64,000 nt of DNA from the NCBI GenBank assembly GCA_033239525.1, contig BSYO01000024.1, positions 4,983,991 to 5,047,990 of the forward strand. Reading direction: 5' to 3'. The translations under genes and the position numbers were made by a program. This DNA comes from Nepenthes gracilis. Taxonomy: Eukaryota > Streptophyta > Magnoliopsida > Caryophyllales > Nepenthaceae. Position 1 is the stretch's first letter. The number at the start of each line of letters is the position of its first letter. Shown piece after piece: positions 11,143 through 21,421 of the stretch. A model generated the notes under the pieces. That model searched no databases. It was not told the origin of the DNA and was given only the letters and a program-made list of their open reading frames with translations.

Positions 11143-11686
11143 CTGGAAAAAAAATAGCGCCACAATTAAAATATATATATATTGGTGAAGGTATATATAT
11201 ATATATATATATATGGAAAAGGTGGAATTATTGGTGGAGTAAGTCGGCACGTGAATCTGAAGCCATGAACAGTGGCGGCTTCAGCCGGTCGACGGCGACG
11301 TGAGGAGGCACAGACGGCGCAAGGCAGGCGGTTGCCACTTACGGGAACGCAGTCCCAGAGGCCACCGGAGCATCACCTCCGGCACCCACGATGTCGGCCG
11401 AGTGAGACAGCAGGGAGGAGCACCCACACGGTGCCTGGCCAGCGGTGTGAGAGAGAACACAGGAAACGCCATGAACGGCCGTTGGTAAGGAAGGTCAAGG
11501 ACTCACGGATCCATGGATAACAAACAAAATCCACGCAAGAACCGGTGGATTTGGAGGAAGGATGAGAGCAAATTGAGATCCATGAAGTCAGCCACCCAAA
11601 AAGGGGGCAAATTTGTGGCCAACACCACAATGAATGGTGGCCGTCACAGAGAACCAGAAACAGAGAGGGAGGAGGGAGGAGTTTAC
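11143..11686 (-). other. Predicted 544-nt 5'UTR intron of the internal ORF
   Basis: On the minus strand the donor is CCAG|GTAAAC (boundary 11687/11686) and the acceptor TTTTTTTTCCAG at 11143, immediately before the ATG. A TA microsatellite lies inside near 11170-11213. Both splice sites are strong matches to plant consensus, but use is inferred. Confidence 0.5.
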
Positions 11687-11925
11687 CTGGAGAACGCCCG
11701 CAATTGAGAAGAAGGGGTGTAGATCTGGCCAATCTGGTGATGAGGGAGAGGAAAAGAGGCGGCCGACGCAATGAGAGGAGAAAGGCAGCGAAGAACTTGA
11801 GGGTTTGGGGCGGCGCTCGCTGCGTGCTGGATGATAAAGGCAGGCAGCGGGCGCTCGAGCCCACAGCGAGCGAGCGCATAAATGCGCCTTTTTTTATTTT
11901 ATTTTATATATAAGGGGTAGGAGTC
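11687..11925 (-). promoter_or_regulatory. Predicted TATA promoter and 5'UTR exon of the internal ORF
   Basis: On the minus strand a TATA-rich block (TTATATATAAAATAAAA, about 11914-11898) is followed after about 20-30 bp by a GC-richer, pyrimidine-rich leader ending at the splice donor at 11687. The leader contains AACCCTCAAG and CTTCCTCTC-like blocks usual in plant 5'UTRs. The switch from AT-rich gag to this segment near 11925 marks the junction where pol should have begun. This suggests the ORF brings its own promoter rather than relying on the LTR. Confidence 0.4.
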
Positions 11926-13034
11926 ATTTAACAAGAATTTACCGTAGGGAATTTCAGTTCACTTTTCTTAACCCAAATATTTCTCCCCAAATTCACTTTC
12001 TGGTTTAATCTTTGTACTTGTTCATTTAGTTTCTGAATGTGATCAAAGAGTTGATTCATTTTTGGCCATTTTTTTTGTTGTACAAAGAATTCATAGTGTA
12101 GTACCGAGGACGAATGTGGCCTACTTTTCCACACTCATGACAAGTAGGCACAAATTTAGGTATGGTGGAACGGTCCATAGATCTTTGATTTATATTGATA
12201 GAAGACTTGAACGATTTTGATGATTGATTCACCATTTTTTGATTAGGTAAATTTCGCAAATGAGTTGAGTCAAATTGAGTAGCCACATGTCGAGCCAGTT
12301 GCTTAGTGACTTTTGATGTGTTAATGTGTTGGTGTGGCATTTTCTTGGTGGGAATAAAAATTATTTTAGGTTTCACGTCATTTCGGAACATACTCTCAAC
12401 ATATCCCAACCAATGTTTATTTTCTCCAATTTTACCCAGCCCGAGCATATGATCAAATTTTGCTGACCCATTTAAGAATTGTTTCAAATTTTTTCTCGTG
12501 GCCTCAAGGTCAGATTCCAAGGTCGTGATTTGTTTAGAAAATAAGATTTTCAGATTCTCAATTTCTTGGCTTTTAGTATTTGCCTTGGATTGTAGAAATA
12601 AGTTTTCTTTTTCCAAATCGATGATCCTATCGTTTAGGGTTTTATTTAATTTTTTTACTTTTAAACATTCCCTAAACAGTTTATCGTATGCTTCTTGAAG
12701 GCCATCAAATTCAGCTTCTAACTCAGCCTCAGAGCTATCAGATTGATTAATATTCTCTACAGCATTGTTACACATTGAGATCATAAACGCCATGTACTTG
12801 ACAAGGCCATTTTCAGAACATTTGTCACCCTCTTATTCTTCGTCATCGCTTAAGGTCACATAAGCTTTAAAAACTTGACCTTGTTGGCGTTTAAGATTTG
12901 CACATTCAGCCCGATAGTGACCAAACTCTTTGCATTCATGACATTAAACTCCTTGAGTGGTTTTTGATTTGAAGTCCTTAGGTTCACGTTGGTCTTTCTT
13001 CTCAAATTTAGGTGAACGTTTGTCATCAGATTTG
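11926..13034 (-). pseudogene. Copia gag, C-terminal part (coiled coil and two zinc knuckles)
   Basis: Gag coats and packages the element RNA. Reading the minus strand from 13034: a basic segment, a first complete CCHC knuckle (CHECKEFGHYRAEC), an acidic stretch, a long coiled coil (heptads such as LNDRIIDLEKENLFLQ), then a second knuckle CHECGKVGHIRPR whose last cysteine is lost. The frame then passes to NQLFDHIQKLNEQVQRL and IWVKKSELKF, the stretch that precedes protease in Sirevirus-type polyproteins, and stops near 11928. Stops before the first knuckle, after LSDDEE and near the second knuckle break it. It continues from the N-terminal part at 15206-15977; the two are separated only by the nested insert. 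Confidence 0.8.
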
Positions 13035-15205
13035 AAAGTGTCTTCAGGGGCGCCCTCCTCTGGGCGGGCGGCGCCGGAGCCGGCCTCGGCCGGTCTCATG
13101 GTTGCTCTGCCCGGTTGCTTCCCGTCAATAGTCGGCCATGGCGGCCTCCTGGCTGTTCTGCCTGGCGGCCATCGGATGCGGCAGTGAGGCCGTCTTTTGC
13201 TGATTCCTCTGAGACCTCTGCTCTGGTTTCGCGGTTTCCTCTTGAGATCTCGTCTAGGGTTGAGCCCTGTCGACGCTCCTTCGACCTAGACTTGATTGGG
13301 GTTTCTGCCGAAGCCATGATCGCACCTGATGCTTCCGATTGGGTCTCCGATTCTGTCTGGGATTCTTCTCAAGCTATGGCGCTCTTCTACCTTGTCCCTC
13401 GATTGATTAGGGCTCCTCAATGGCTGGTCGGACCAGTCTCTTCGCCCTCCTGATTTGTGTCAGGAGGGGCCGGTTGACGCTATCGTCGTCTTATGTGCTT
13501 CCCGAGGATTCTGGCGCTGACGAAGGTTTGTTCCTCTGCCGACTCTTTTGGTTCGTTCCCAGTGTATTCAGATTGGATCATCTGGATGTGGTTCTGAAGA
13601 GCTGGCTGAGGTCTGCCTTGTTGCACGAGATCCTTTGGGTGCTTTGGTTCTCCTTCTGCACGCAGCCAGCGGCTGTGGGTTTACCGGCAGGTATAGCCTG
13701 GTAGTTAGCTTTTGGTTGAATTGCTGGTTGCTCGACCTTCCTGGTCGGACCAATGATTCAGTCTTTTCGCCTAATGGCGTTGGATGGTTTAATGCTCCTG
13801 GCATTGATCTGTAATTGTTGGATTTAAGTGTGCTTTGTGAGCGTGGATTGAACTCTGTGGAGCTCTGTGATCCTTCCTTGCCCCGTCTTAGTGGTTACTA
13901 GCTGGATTCGAAATGGCATTAAGTGGGCTAATGCTCCTGACATTGACCCGTTATTTTGGATTCGGTTGTGCCTTGAGGGCATGGATTGAATTCTGTCGAG
14001 ATCTGAGTTCTTTCTTTGCTCTGTCCTTGTGAGCTGGACTCGGATTGGGCTTATCTGCAGGCCTTGCTGTTGAGAGCATTTCTGCTTCTCTTTGATGATG
14101 CCCTATCAGTACTTAGTTGCTGTCGTCAATAGCAACTCAATGTGTTGCTGCAATGTTGGTGCTCTGTACCATGGTATCCAGGGCTTCTCCATGGATGTGC
14201 AGGCTCCCCTGGAGATGACATTGGCTTCTCTTCGTTGTTACTGATGTTGATCTCTGTTGATGCCCCGGATAGAGGCTGTTGCTTCATTTTAATAAAGGGA
14301 CGTATGGCTTCTGTCATTTTTGCTGCAGTGGATTGCTGTTGCTTCCAGATTTAGTGCAGATTGTGCCTTTTTGGTGATGATGTATGCGTGTGGGTTCTGC
14401 ATCTGTGGTTGCTCCCGTTGGTGGCGGTGTGTGAATTGCTAGGCCTGGTTTGCTGAGCTTTTCTGCATGGCAGCAGATTGGAGCACTACAGCAGATCCTT
14501 TCTTGGGTGCTGGGGGATGGAAAGCTGTGCTGTCCCCTGATTTTGTGATATCGATGTATTTCTTTGCTGCTGCTGGAGGTTTACGGATGATGGTGTAGAC
14601 ACTTTTCTTCTGTTGCCAACTTCAGTATCGGCCTTATATTGCGTGCTGATGCAGCAGATATGCTTGGAACTGCCTTGGATTGCAGTGATGAGCTGCTGAG
14701 CTATTTTCTGTGCTGCTGGTGCCTGCTGTTGATATCCAGTGCTAATGAAATCAGTTGCATGCTTGATATCCCGTGTAGCCCCGTGCTGCTTTTCCTTCGT
14801 CTGAAGTATAGCTGCTGATGCCTTAGCTACTATGTGGCATTGGGTAGGTGTCAGGGCTACTTTCTTTTGCTGAAGGGCTGCTAGGCTAATTTGATGCACC
14901 GGCAGTTTGATGGCTGTCTCTGCTGATCCTGGTGAAGCCCAGGTGTTGCTTGCGTTGCACCGCTGTTGATGATAGTGTGTTAGCGTATATGTATATTCAG
15001 ATTATATATGTTTTTTGGTGTTGAACGTTGTCCTCTTAGAGGCTATTTTGGTATTATAGGTTGTACCGTTTGCTCGGGGTATGCCCTAACTTTTTATGAT
15101 TTAATTCCAAGTCAAAATACTTGGAGTTAAATCATAGTTTTTGTAATTCTTTCTCCCTATAATCCAAAATACTTACTTACTAAAAAAAGTTTGTCATCAG
15201 ATTTG
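13018..15205 (+). mobile_element. LINE-tailed 2.15-kb insert nested in copia gag
   Basis: A perfect 17-bp target duplication GTTTGTCATCAGATTTG (13018-13034 and 15189-15205) encloses 13035-15188. The insert ends GCTCGGGGTATGCCCT ... ACTTACTTACTAAAAAAA, a LINE-type 3' end shared in its key blocks with the insert at 6978-8137. The 5' part is GC-rich (GCGCCCTCCTCTGGGCGGGC); the middle is a mid-GC stretch rich in TGCTG/TTGCTG motifs. No EN or RT is recognised; open frames such as 13115-13453 (+) have no known motif. Likely a non-autonomous or chimeric element moved by LINE machinery, younger than the copia element it interrupts. Confidence 0.85.
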
Positions 15206-15977
15206 TTCGAGGAAAATCTATTTGTCTTCAAAAACTTTTTGAAATTCTTAACAAATAAGGAAAATTCGCCATCGTTACACGATTCTTCATCAGAATCCCA
15301 ATTTCTCTCTTCCCTACTCGATTTTAGAGCAATTGATTTATTTTGCCTTAACTGAGGCAATGTATGCTCATAAGTTTGTAAGGATCCTACCAATTCTTCG
15401 ATTTTTAATTTGTCTAAGTCTTTGCTTTATTTAATTGCAGTTACTTTTGGTCTAAATCGTTCAGGCAAGGATAGTAAGACTTTTCTAACAATTCTATTTT
15501 TTGGGATTCCTTCGCCTAAATTAAACGTGAAATTTACAATATCATTTAATTGAACATAAAATTCATCAAATGTCTCATCATCTTTCATTCTTATTTCTTC
15601 GAATCTAGTGGTGAGCATTTATAATTTTAAATTTTTAACAATTTAGTACCTTCATGAGTAATTTCTAAAATGTCCCACGCATCTTTAGAAGTCTCACACA
15701 TTGAAATTCGTTTAAACTCATCGGGAGATACAGCCATAAAAATAGCATGTAGCCCCTTACTGTTCCAATTACATGCATCAAGTTCCTCTTTGGTCCATGA
15801 AGATAAGGCTTTTGGTTCGTTACCAGTGAAACTAGTGGGTGGAGTCCACCGAACTTGGGTACTTGCCCAAACACGCTCATTCAGAGATTTTAGGAAGGCT
15901 TTCATCCGGACCTTCCAATAGGCATAGTTATTCCCATCAAAGAAAGGAGGTACGGAGAGAGATCTACTCGTATACAT
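15206..15977 (-). pseudogene. Copia gag, N-terminal part (DUF4219/UBN2 type)
   Basis: The ATG at 15977-15975, 31 bp after the primer-binding site, opens MYTSRSLSVPPFFDGNNY, then YWKVRMKAFL and a tryptophan-rich segment ending DAWDILEITHEGT. This is the usual start of copia gag. A frameshift near 15630 moves to the frame with TTRFEEIRMKDDETFDEF and KVLLSLPERFRPKVTAI, followed by an in-frame TAA at about 15427-15429 and then DLDKLKIEELVGSLQTYE. The frame reaches the target duplication at 15205, where the nested insert interrupts it; the downstream part resumes at 13034. Confidence 0.85.
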
Positions 15978-16007
15978 TTAGAGCGGGGTCATGGATTAGG
16001 GTGAGTT

Positions 16008-16017
16008 TCTGATACCA
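16008..16017 (-). promoter_or_regulatory. Primer-binding site, initiator tRNA-Met
   Basis: TGGTATCAGA on the minus strand, two bases beyond the end of the 5' LTR (16020). It is complementary to the 3' end of plant initiator tRNA-Met, the usual primer for copia minus-strand synthesis. This fixes the orientation and the 5' LTR. Confidence 0.9.
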
Positions 16018-16019
16018 AT

Positions 16020-17101
16020 TGAAAAAGCACTGTTTGTGCTAACGTGAACAATCAAGTTTCGACCCCGGTAAAAGTATAACGGAAGCAGTATATAATAACA
16101 AATATCCAATACACGTAAAGGATATTTAGTACTAGATGCCAACGAGATAACAAGCATGCACAATACATATAACGATGAGCAATAATAAAAAAGACACGAT
16201 TTTTGATGATGAAGAGAAAACTCGATATCCACGGTAATCGAGAAAAACCATCCGGGCTTCAACGGCCAGGGAAGCAATGCACTATGAAAATCAACTTACA
16301 ACTAGGGTGGTAACCACGCACTAACCTAGCCGACTTACTCCCGACTTGTGATCCCTACCAAGGAACTCCTTAGATTTGCCCGCGGCAACGGAACCGGACA
16401 CCTTCCAATCTTCACGTCGATCGAACCACTTGAATTGTCAATCACGATCGAGTCTCCTTCTTCACGAACCAACGTCTCCAACGAAGGTAGAAGGCAGTGT
16501 TTCAATGGTTAAAGAAGGTTGACGAGAAAACTTATTTGAGCATGAAGAGCAATCTTGTAGTGTTTAGGTTTTCTCAAGAGGAGCAATAACAATGAAGCAT
16601 GAGTGGCTTTCTTCTCAAGGAGGCACGAAAATATTCTGTCAATAGTGCTTAGGGTTCCAAGAACTTAAGCCTAGTATTTATAGAGGGCTCCAAATTTTCG
16701 TTTAAAAATTTGCCCATTGCACCGGCCCTCGAGCGCGCAGCGGGCACACACGGAGGGTTTTCAGAGAAACCCTACGTGCACTCGAGCGGGTATCGAGCGC
16801 TCCTCGAGCAGGATACATTCTGGATTTTTGGCTCGAGCGGGTATTGAACGCCAGGCGAGCCTGGTACATTCTAGATTTTAGGCTCGAGCGGGTATCGAGC
16901 GCCAGGCGAGCCGGGTACATTCTGGATTTTCGGCTCGAGCGGGTATCGAGCGCCAGGCGAGCACGGGGGCTTCGAACGGCTCGAGCGACTAGAGGGCGGA
17001 ACGAACAGAACGGACTTTAACCCGACAACCCACACAACCTGACAATAATACAATAATACATATGGTCATGGAATAGGCCAATTAGACAAATGTCTCTAAC
17101 A
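16020..17101 (-). repeat. 5' LTR of the Sirevirus-like element
   Basis: A 1082-bp LTR matching 8419-9503, including the TATA-like CTCTATAAATAC (near 16680) and the 51-bp array (16770-16975). It ends next to the tRNA-Met primer site. The two LTRs differ by scattered substitutions and small indels (for example a missing TTCCCT near 16420), so the insertion is not very recent. Confidence 0.9.
16770..16975. repeat. 51-bp tandem repeats in 5' LTR
   Basis: The same 51-bp unit as in the 3' LTR, about 3.8 copies, with the same unit order. The duplication therefore predates insertion. Confidence 0.8.
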
Positions 17102-17106
17102 ATGTA

Positions 17107-17944
17107 AATTCAGATGAGAAAATCTGAAGTTAAATCCAAAATAAGGATGAGATAGACCATATATAAAAATATTATCAGGATCGGTCACAATTATATTGAT
17201 ATTGAATATATTAAATAATACTTATCGATATTAGATATATTAATAATAATCTAAAAATTATAAGTTGATATCGACCAATATTTATATATATGGATTGATC
17301 TAGAAATGTGCAGCAACACATGCCAGTAATTGCCCTTATTACCATTGTGGATTAGATTCTAACCATCTACGTTAAAAGAATTGGCTTGCGATGTTTTGCT
17401 TTGAAATTCTCAGTCTTACTAAGCTTTTATAATTATTCTATATGATGTAACCCATATTTATTAATTTATTGAAATAGTTAAAAGAAATAACCCTGTATGA
17501 TTCTATTATATTTTATTATAAAAATTATTTTTTATAATAAACTCAAATTTTGATTAAAAAAGGATATTTAAATAATTAAGAAATCAATACCCTTTCTATC
17601 TATAAATGATAAAATCATTCATCATTTGTTAATAATAATGAGCAATGATTTTTCAATATCATGTGGGGGGATTTTCATATTTGAAATTGGATGAAGATTT
17701 GTTAACTTCCATTAACTATGAATTTAAAAATCCTGCAAAAATATTAACACTAATTCTTATGGAGGACGAGATATAAGAAAAAATAAAAAATAATCAATTC
17801 TAAATTCTTTGGGAAAAAAAATACTAAATATGAAATAAGATATAAATATTTGATTCTATATTATAAAATAGTAAAATAATATAATAATTTTATCAAACTA
17901 TAAACAATTTAAATCTTATAAAATATTATACAAATGCTTACATG
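17107..17944. other. AT-rich spacer with MITE-like remnants
   Basis: Remnants of the GATATCGG-type repeat lie at about 17170-17290 (TTATCGATATTAG, GTTGATATCGACCAATAT). The rest is AT-rich DNA with no gene seen. Confidence 0.4.
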
Positions 17945-18235
17945 CTAGATAATTGCTCTCATTGCATTCAAGAAATGAACCCAACTAACCGAGTCGACAT
18001 CATCATCATGAGCACATCCAAATGTTTCACCAAATATACACACAAGGGAAGATCTGTCATGCAATTCATTTCTCAAGACAAAAGCGCCGCTCTTTTCGAA
18101 GAGCTTGAGAAGCTCCACAGCAGCTTTCGAAACTACCTTGCCTTTTTGCATACTCGAATTGGTTTTTTTTTTTTTTGTAAGTAAGCATACTCGAATTGGT
18201 GTTTGCATTTGTTTTGTATAATCTGCCAGCATCAT
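17945..18235 (-). pseudogene. Unrecognised protein-like remnant
   Basis: With the small LINE-tail insertion (18164-18184) set aside, the minus strand reads about 85 codons without a stop, including KGKVVSKAAVELLKLFEKSG, AFVLRNELHDRSSLVCIFG and HDDDVDSVSWVHFLNAM, to a TAG near 17943. Composition is protein-like (amphipathic leucine-rich helix), unlike the AT-rich surroundings, and would suit a helical repeat of ARM/HEAT type. I do not recognise the family. It may be an exon of an otherwise lost gene or a captured fragment. Confidence 0.35.
18148..18200 (-). mobile_element. 21-bp LINE-tail insertion with 16-bp target duplication
   Basis: Perfect copies of GCATACTCGAATTGGT at 18148-18163 and 18185-18200 flank thirteen T plus GTAAGTAA (TTACTTAC-poly(A) on the minus strand). 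It interrupts the protein-like remnant, so it postdates loss of that gene or helped cause it. Confidence 0.85.
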
Positions 18236-18272
18236 CTATCAAGTGATATTTCAGTCAATATGCCAAGTTGCA

Positions 18273-18556
18273 ATGTAAATATTTGTCGAAATGTATTGAT
18301 ATCTGATTCCCGGTAGAAATATTTTTCAATATCGACAATATAGAAATATGTTATCATATTGACGATATATCACAATATATTAACTAATATTCAATCAGCT
18401 AATATACCTAATATATGACTGATATTCAATATATCGGCCGATACGATTATATCAGTATATAATTTTTTTTTAAAAAAAAATTCTGATATATTCAATATGA
18501 ACTATCCAATATGTCCAATATTGATGCTTGCCACGGCCGATACCGATATTTTCATC
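18273..18556. repeat. MITE-like repeat, copy 3
   Basis: Starts AATGTAAATAT and ends CCGATATTTTCATC, whose reverse complement GATGAAAATATCGG equals the start of copy 2. The interior has ATCGGCCGATACG and repeated CAATATAT blocks. Confidence 0.5.
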
Positions 18557-19249
18557 CACGATGTCATTACCATCAATATTTCCACTGGTTTTGATTCATT
18601 AAAAAGAATTTGCATACAATACATCTAATACTCATATGCATCACCCAATATGGCTGATATGAATACGGTTACAACTGATATCAATACGTTTGATGCCCAT
18701 ACAAATCATCCAATACGGCTGGTGTAGATATGGCCATTGCTGATATTAATATAAATATTTGGATGAACCAGAAGAGTTCATATCCAAGGGTTTGAACCTT
18801 TCCCTATCTGTCACATTTGACAATCAGAACCCTATCTTATCTACGCAACAGCTCTTCAATTGTAATAAATTTGCATGTTGAAATGAGCCGAATTTGGCAG
18901 CTTGTGACAAATTTTCTGTAGCATTTGAAGTCATATAATTTTACATATTTCATAGATTTCTTATGATTTGCCACTATATTTGTCAAAATATTGCCAGGAG
19001 GTGTGCTGTGGAAGGATGCACCCACATTTCTTGGCCACTGCCCTTAAACAGTACTCTAATTAGACACAGTCGATGGCATTCCCCCTTGGGTCATCAGGGT
19101 CTATCTGGTTGTATTACGGGCCCATTGCTCAACATCATTTCAGACATAAGAAACTGTAGGTCATTCAAGAATAAGCAAAATTTACATGTATAACGAACAA
19201 GTGTGGCATGCCCAAAAAAGATCCATTGCTCAAAACTAAATCCACAATG
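18557..19249. other. Spacer with weak MITE-like remnants
   Basis: Bases 18640-18770 carry degenerate CCAATACGGCTGATAT-type pieces. From 18780 to 19240 composition is more balanced and short minus-strand frames exist (for example 18837-19025), but no family motif or convincing splice pair was found. Confidence 0.35.
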
Positions 19250-19467
19250 GATGTAAATATTGGCCGATATATATTACTATTGGCCTCCCAATGCCAATAT
19301 TTTTTTAATATTGTGACAATATTACAATATATTGCGATATATCGGTTAATATAACCTTATCAACTTACAATTATTAAAAAATATTTTTCTTTCGACACAT
19401 CCGATAGCAATGTGGATTATCCAATATGTCTGAAATCAATATGACCACAACCATTGTCAATATTTCA
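19250..19467. repeat. MITE-like repeat, copy 4
   Basis: Starts GATGTAAATATTGGCCGATA, as copy 1 does with one change, and ends near CAATATTTCAT. About 218 bp. Confidence 0.5.
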
Positions 19468-19492
19468 TTTTGAAGATTAACCAAATCATATC

Positions 19493-19640
19493 TGGCCCCG
19501 GCGTCTATGGCTTAATGGCATAAAACCCACGTGACTACCAAAGTTCAAAACCCACTGCGCCTTAACTAGGGCATCCCTTCCCCTGAAGTAAGGGTCATAC
19601 AACAAATGCAAATTTTACCCTAGAGCAAAAAGTCCACCGG
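19493..19640 (+). mobile_element. Candidate tRNA-derived SINE
   Basis: An A-box-like TGGCTTAATGGC (19508-19519) and a B-box-like AGTTCAAAACC (19542-19552) are about 22 bp apart, the spacing of an RNA polymerase III promoter in tRNA-related SINEs. A body of about 90 bp follows without poly(A). No target duplication was found, so this could be a decayed copy or a tRNA-like coincidence. It does not fold as an intact tRNA by eye. Confidence 0.35.
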
Positions 19641-19793
19641 ATAAAATATTCAAATGAGATATCATACGTCGAAGCCAATCAACAGTCAGGAGTGCCTGAT
19701 TTTAGAATCCAAAAAAGTACACACCAAATGAAATGTCATTACCAAGGAACAAATTACACGATACTATGCTACAAAACTGTGAAAAAATGGTAC

Positions 19794-19851
19794 TCATCAA
19801 ATAGATAACTTTTTTTTTTTTTTGGTAAGTAAGTTTCATCAAATAGATAAC
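19794..19851 (-). mobile_element. 26-bp LINE-tail insertion with 16-bp target duplication
   Basis: TCATCAAATAGATAAC at 19794-19809 and 19836-19851 flanks fourteen T plus GGTAAGTAAGTT. On the minus strand the insert ends ACTTACC-poly(A). Confidence 0.85.
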
Positions 19852-20271
19852 AGCATATGTATACTATTAGTGTCGAAATTTGGCCTTGAATAAATGGTCA
19901 TTCGTAAGATACTAGAATATACATTGTGAAGTGGAACCACTTCAGCAAATACACTGATGCGCTGAATCACTTCAGCAAATACAATGTGAAGACCAGCAAG
20001 TACACTTGGAGTTACTACTGCCGTGCTGGTGTCTGTTGTTAGCAGTTGTTGCTGCTTGTTGTCCTGCTGTTAATCATTCAGCACTATTGATTTAATACAT
20101 TAGAAATACATCGCCTTTTATATGCTTTTGATCCCTATTCTCACCAGCCACTATCTACTTTTCCATTGCTATTATAATCCAGTATTTGTTTCCTAAATTC
20201 TAAAACATTTTGACTTCCAAATCCTCTCTCCAAACTTTCACTTTTAAATTAACGGTGGAGATTAACGGGTC

Positions 20272-20640
20272 AAAAATTATATATATTTTCAAAAATATTA
20301 TCCTAATAAATTGAATGTTTGAAGTATTATTTATTTTGCTAATTTAAAATTTATTTCATGAGCGTAGGATCAATTTTAAATTTTATATATTTCTAAAATT
20401 TTAATGATTTTTAAATATAGAAAATATATTATAAATTTAAAATATTTAAATTTTTTTAAAACAATTTTGAATTTATCTTATATTTTTAATTGTCAAAATT
20501 ATCAGGATAAAAAATTTTAATTAAACATATTAAAAACTTTTTAAATAAAAAATATTCTTACCACTCATGAAAAAAAAAAGGAGTAAAAAGGGTGAATAAA
20601 GTAATAATAATAATAATATCACTAATTTTTTTAAAGTAAT
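20272..20640. repeat. Dispersed AT-rich repeat, copy 1
   Basis: About 370 bp that matches 52925-53267 closely, including TTGAAGTATTATTTATTTT, TAGGATCAATTT, AATTGTCAAAATTATCAGG and the A-run plus AGTAAAAA near the end. This copy continues through AATAATAATATCACTAATTT, whereas the other is cut by Tat element B at the equivalent point. It therefore shows what the empty site probably looked like. Confidence 0.75.
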
Positions 20641-21421
20641 GTATAAGATTGATAGTTATTATATTTTTTATGCAAGAAGCTCAATTAAGAAAAAAAAGTA
20701 TATTTTTTTAATGTTAATCTCACGCTTTTTTCCTATTAACAAAAAATACTTAAATTATCACATTAGATACTTCAAACTAATTTTTATTTAATTTTTTGAT
20801 ATTTTTAAACATTTTTTCTCTTATGTATCTCTTAAAACCTAAAAATTATTAGAAAGTATACCACAAATTGGAAAAATAAACAGGTTACATTATTATATAA
20901 AGATATCATGATATCTTACAAAAAATATTATTTTTTGAGCAAAACTTTTTTTAAAAAAATAATTAAAAAACTTCTAATTTCTACCTAAAATATTATTTTA
21001 AAAAATAATAAAGAGGTCCAGAGCACCCAGCTAGACAGCGAGTGCTTGCACGCTCGGGGTCGATTGTCCGTCCGCTTAGCTACCCGGCGGGGGGTCGTTA
21101 CGGACGACTTTCCTCCGGCTGATTTAATAGTTCATACAAGAGATGTTGATCTTCTTCGACCATCCTGGAGTTAGAGGACAGAACCCCGAGTGTTGCGCCT
21201 TCAGATGGACACAAATGGTCAAGAATAGGGTGCTTAGCTGAGTATCAGGCACCCGTACGTTTGGTGTCGGTCACCCATTGGCATGGCTACCCGATGAGGG
21301 GTCGTCGCCATAGGAGGCGATATCTTCAGCGGACATCTAGCTGAAGCACGGGTATTAACCGTGTTTGTTTCGTTGTTGTGAGGTGGAAATGCTTTTTAGT
21401 CGTTTCTACAAACGGCGTAAA
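20641..21421. other. AT-rich spacer, then unassigned balanced-GC segment 21010-21421
   Basis: Up to 21010 the DNA is AT-rich and featureless. 21010-21421 is GC-balanced with two related blocks (GCTACCCGGCGGGGGGTCGT at about 21079 and GCTACCCGATGAGGGGTCGT at about 21286). It borders the end of the chromovirus LTR at 21422. It could be a fragment of another element; no coding motif is seen. Confidence 0.35.

Larger units (their letters stand above)
8414..17106 (-). mobile_element. Complete Sirevirus-like copia LTR retrotransposon lacking pol
   Basis: Two similar LTRs (8419-9503 and 16020-17101) enclose the element on the minus strand, and a perfect 5-bp target duplication ATGTA flanks it (8414-8418 and 17102-17106). 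A primer-binding site for initiator tRNA-Met adjoins the 5' LTR, and a short purine tract adjoins the 3' LTR. Inside are a large gag with coiled coil and two CCHC knuckles, typical of the Sirevirus branch, and a spliced ORF downstream. No integrase, RT or RNase H is visible. The gag frame breaks off about where protease would start (near 11930). It must have been moved by proteins supplied in trans, or it lost pol after insertion. A LINE-tailed 2.15-kb insert is nested in gag. Confidence 0.88.

Noticed and set aside
11373..11879. 168-codon minus frame upstream of the transposon-protein-like ORF
   Set aside because: It crosses the predicted splice donor and 5'UTR; no domain and proline/leucine-rich leader-like composition.
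19501..19560. Intact tRNA gene
   Set aside because: Only A- and B-box-like motifs are present; no acceptor stem or anticodon arm pairing could be made by eye.
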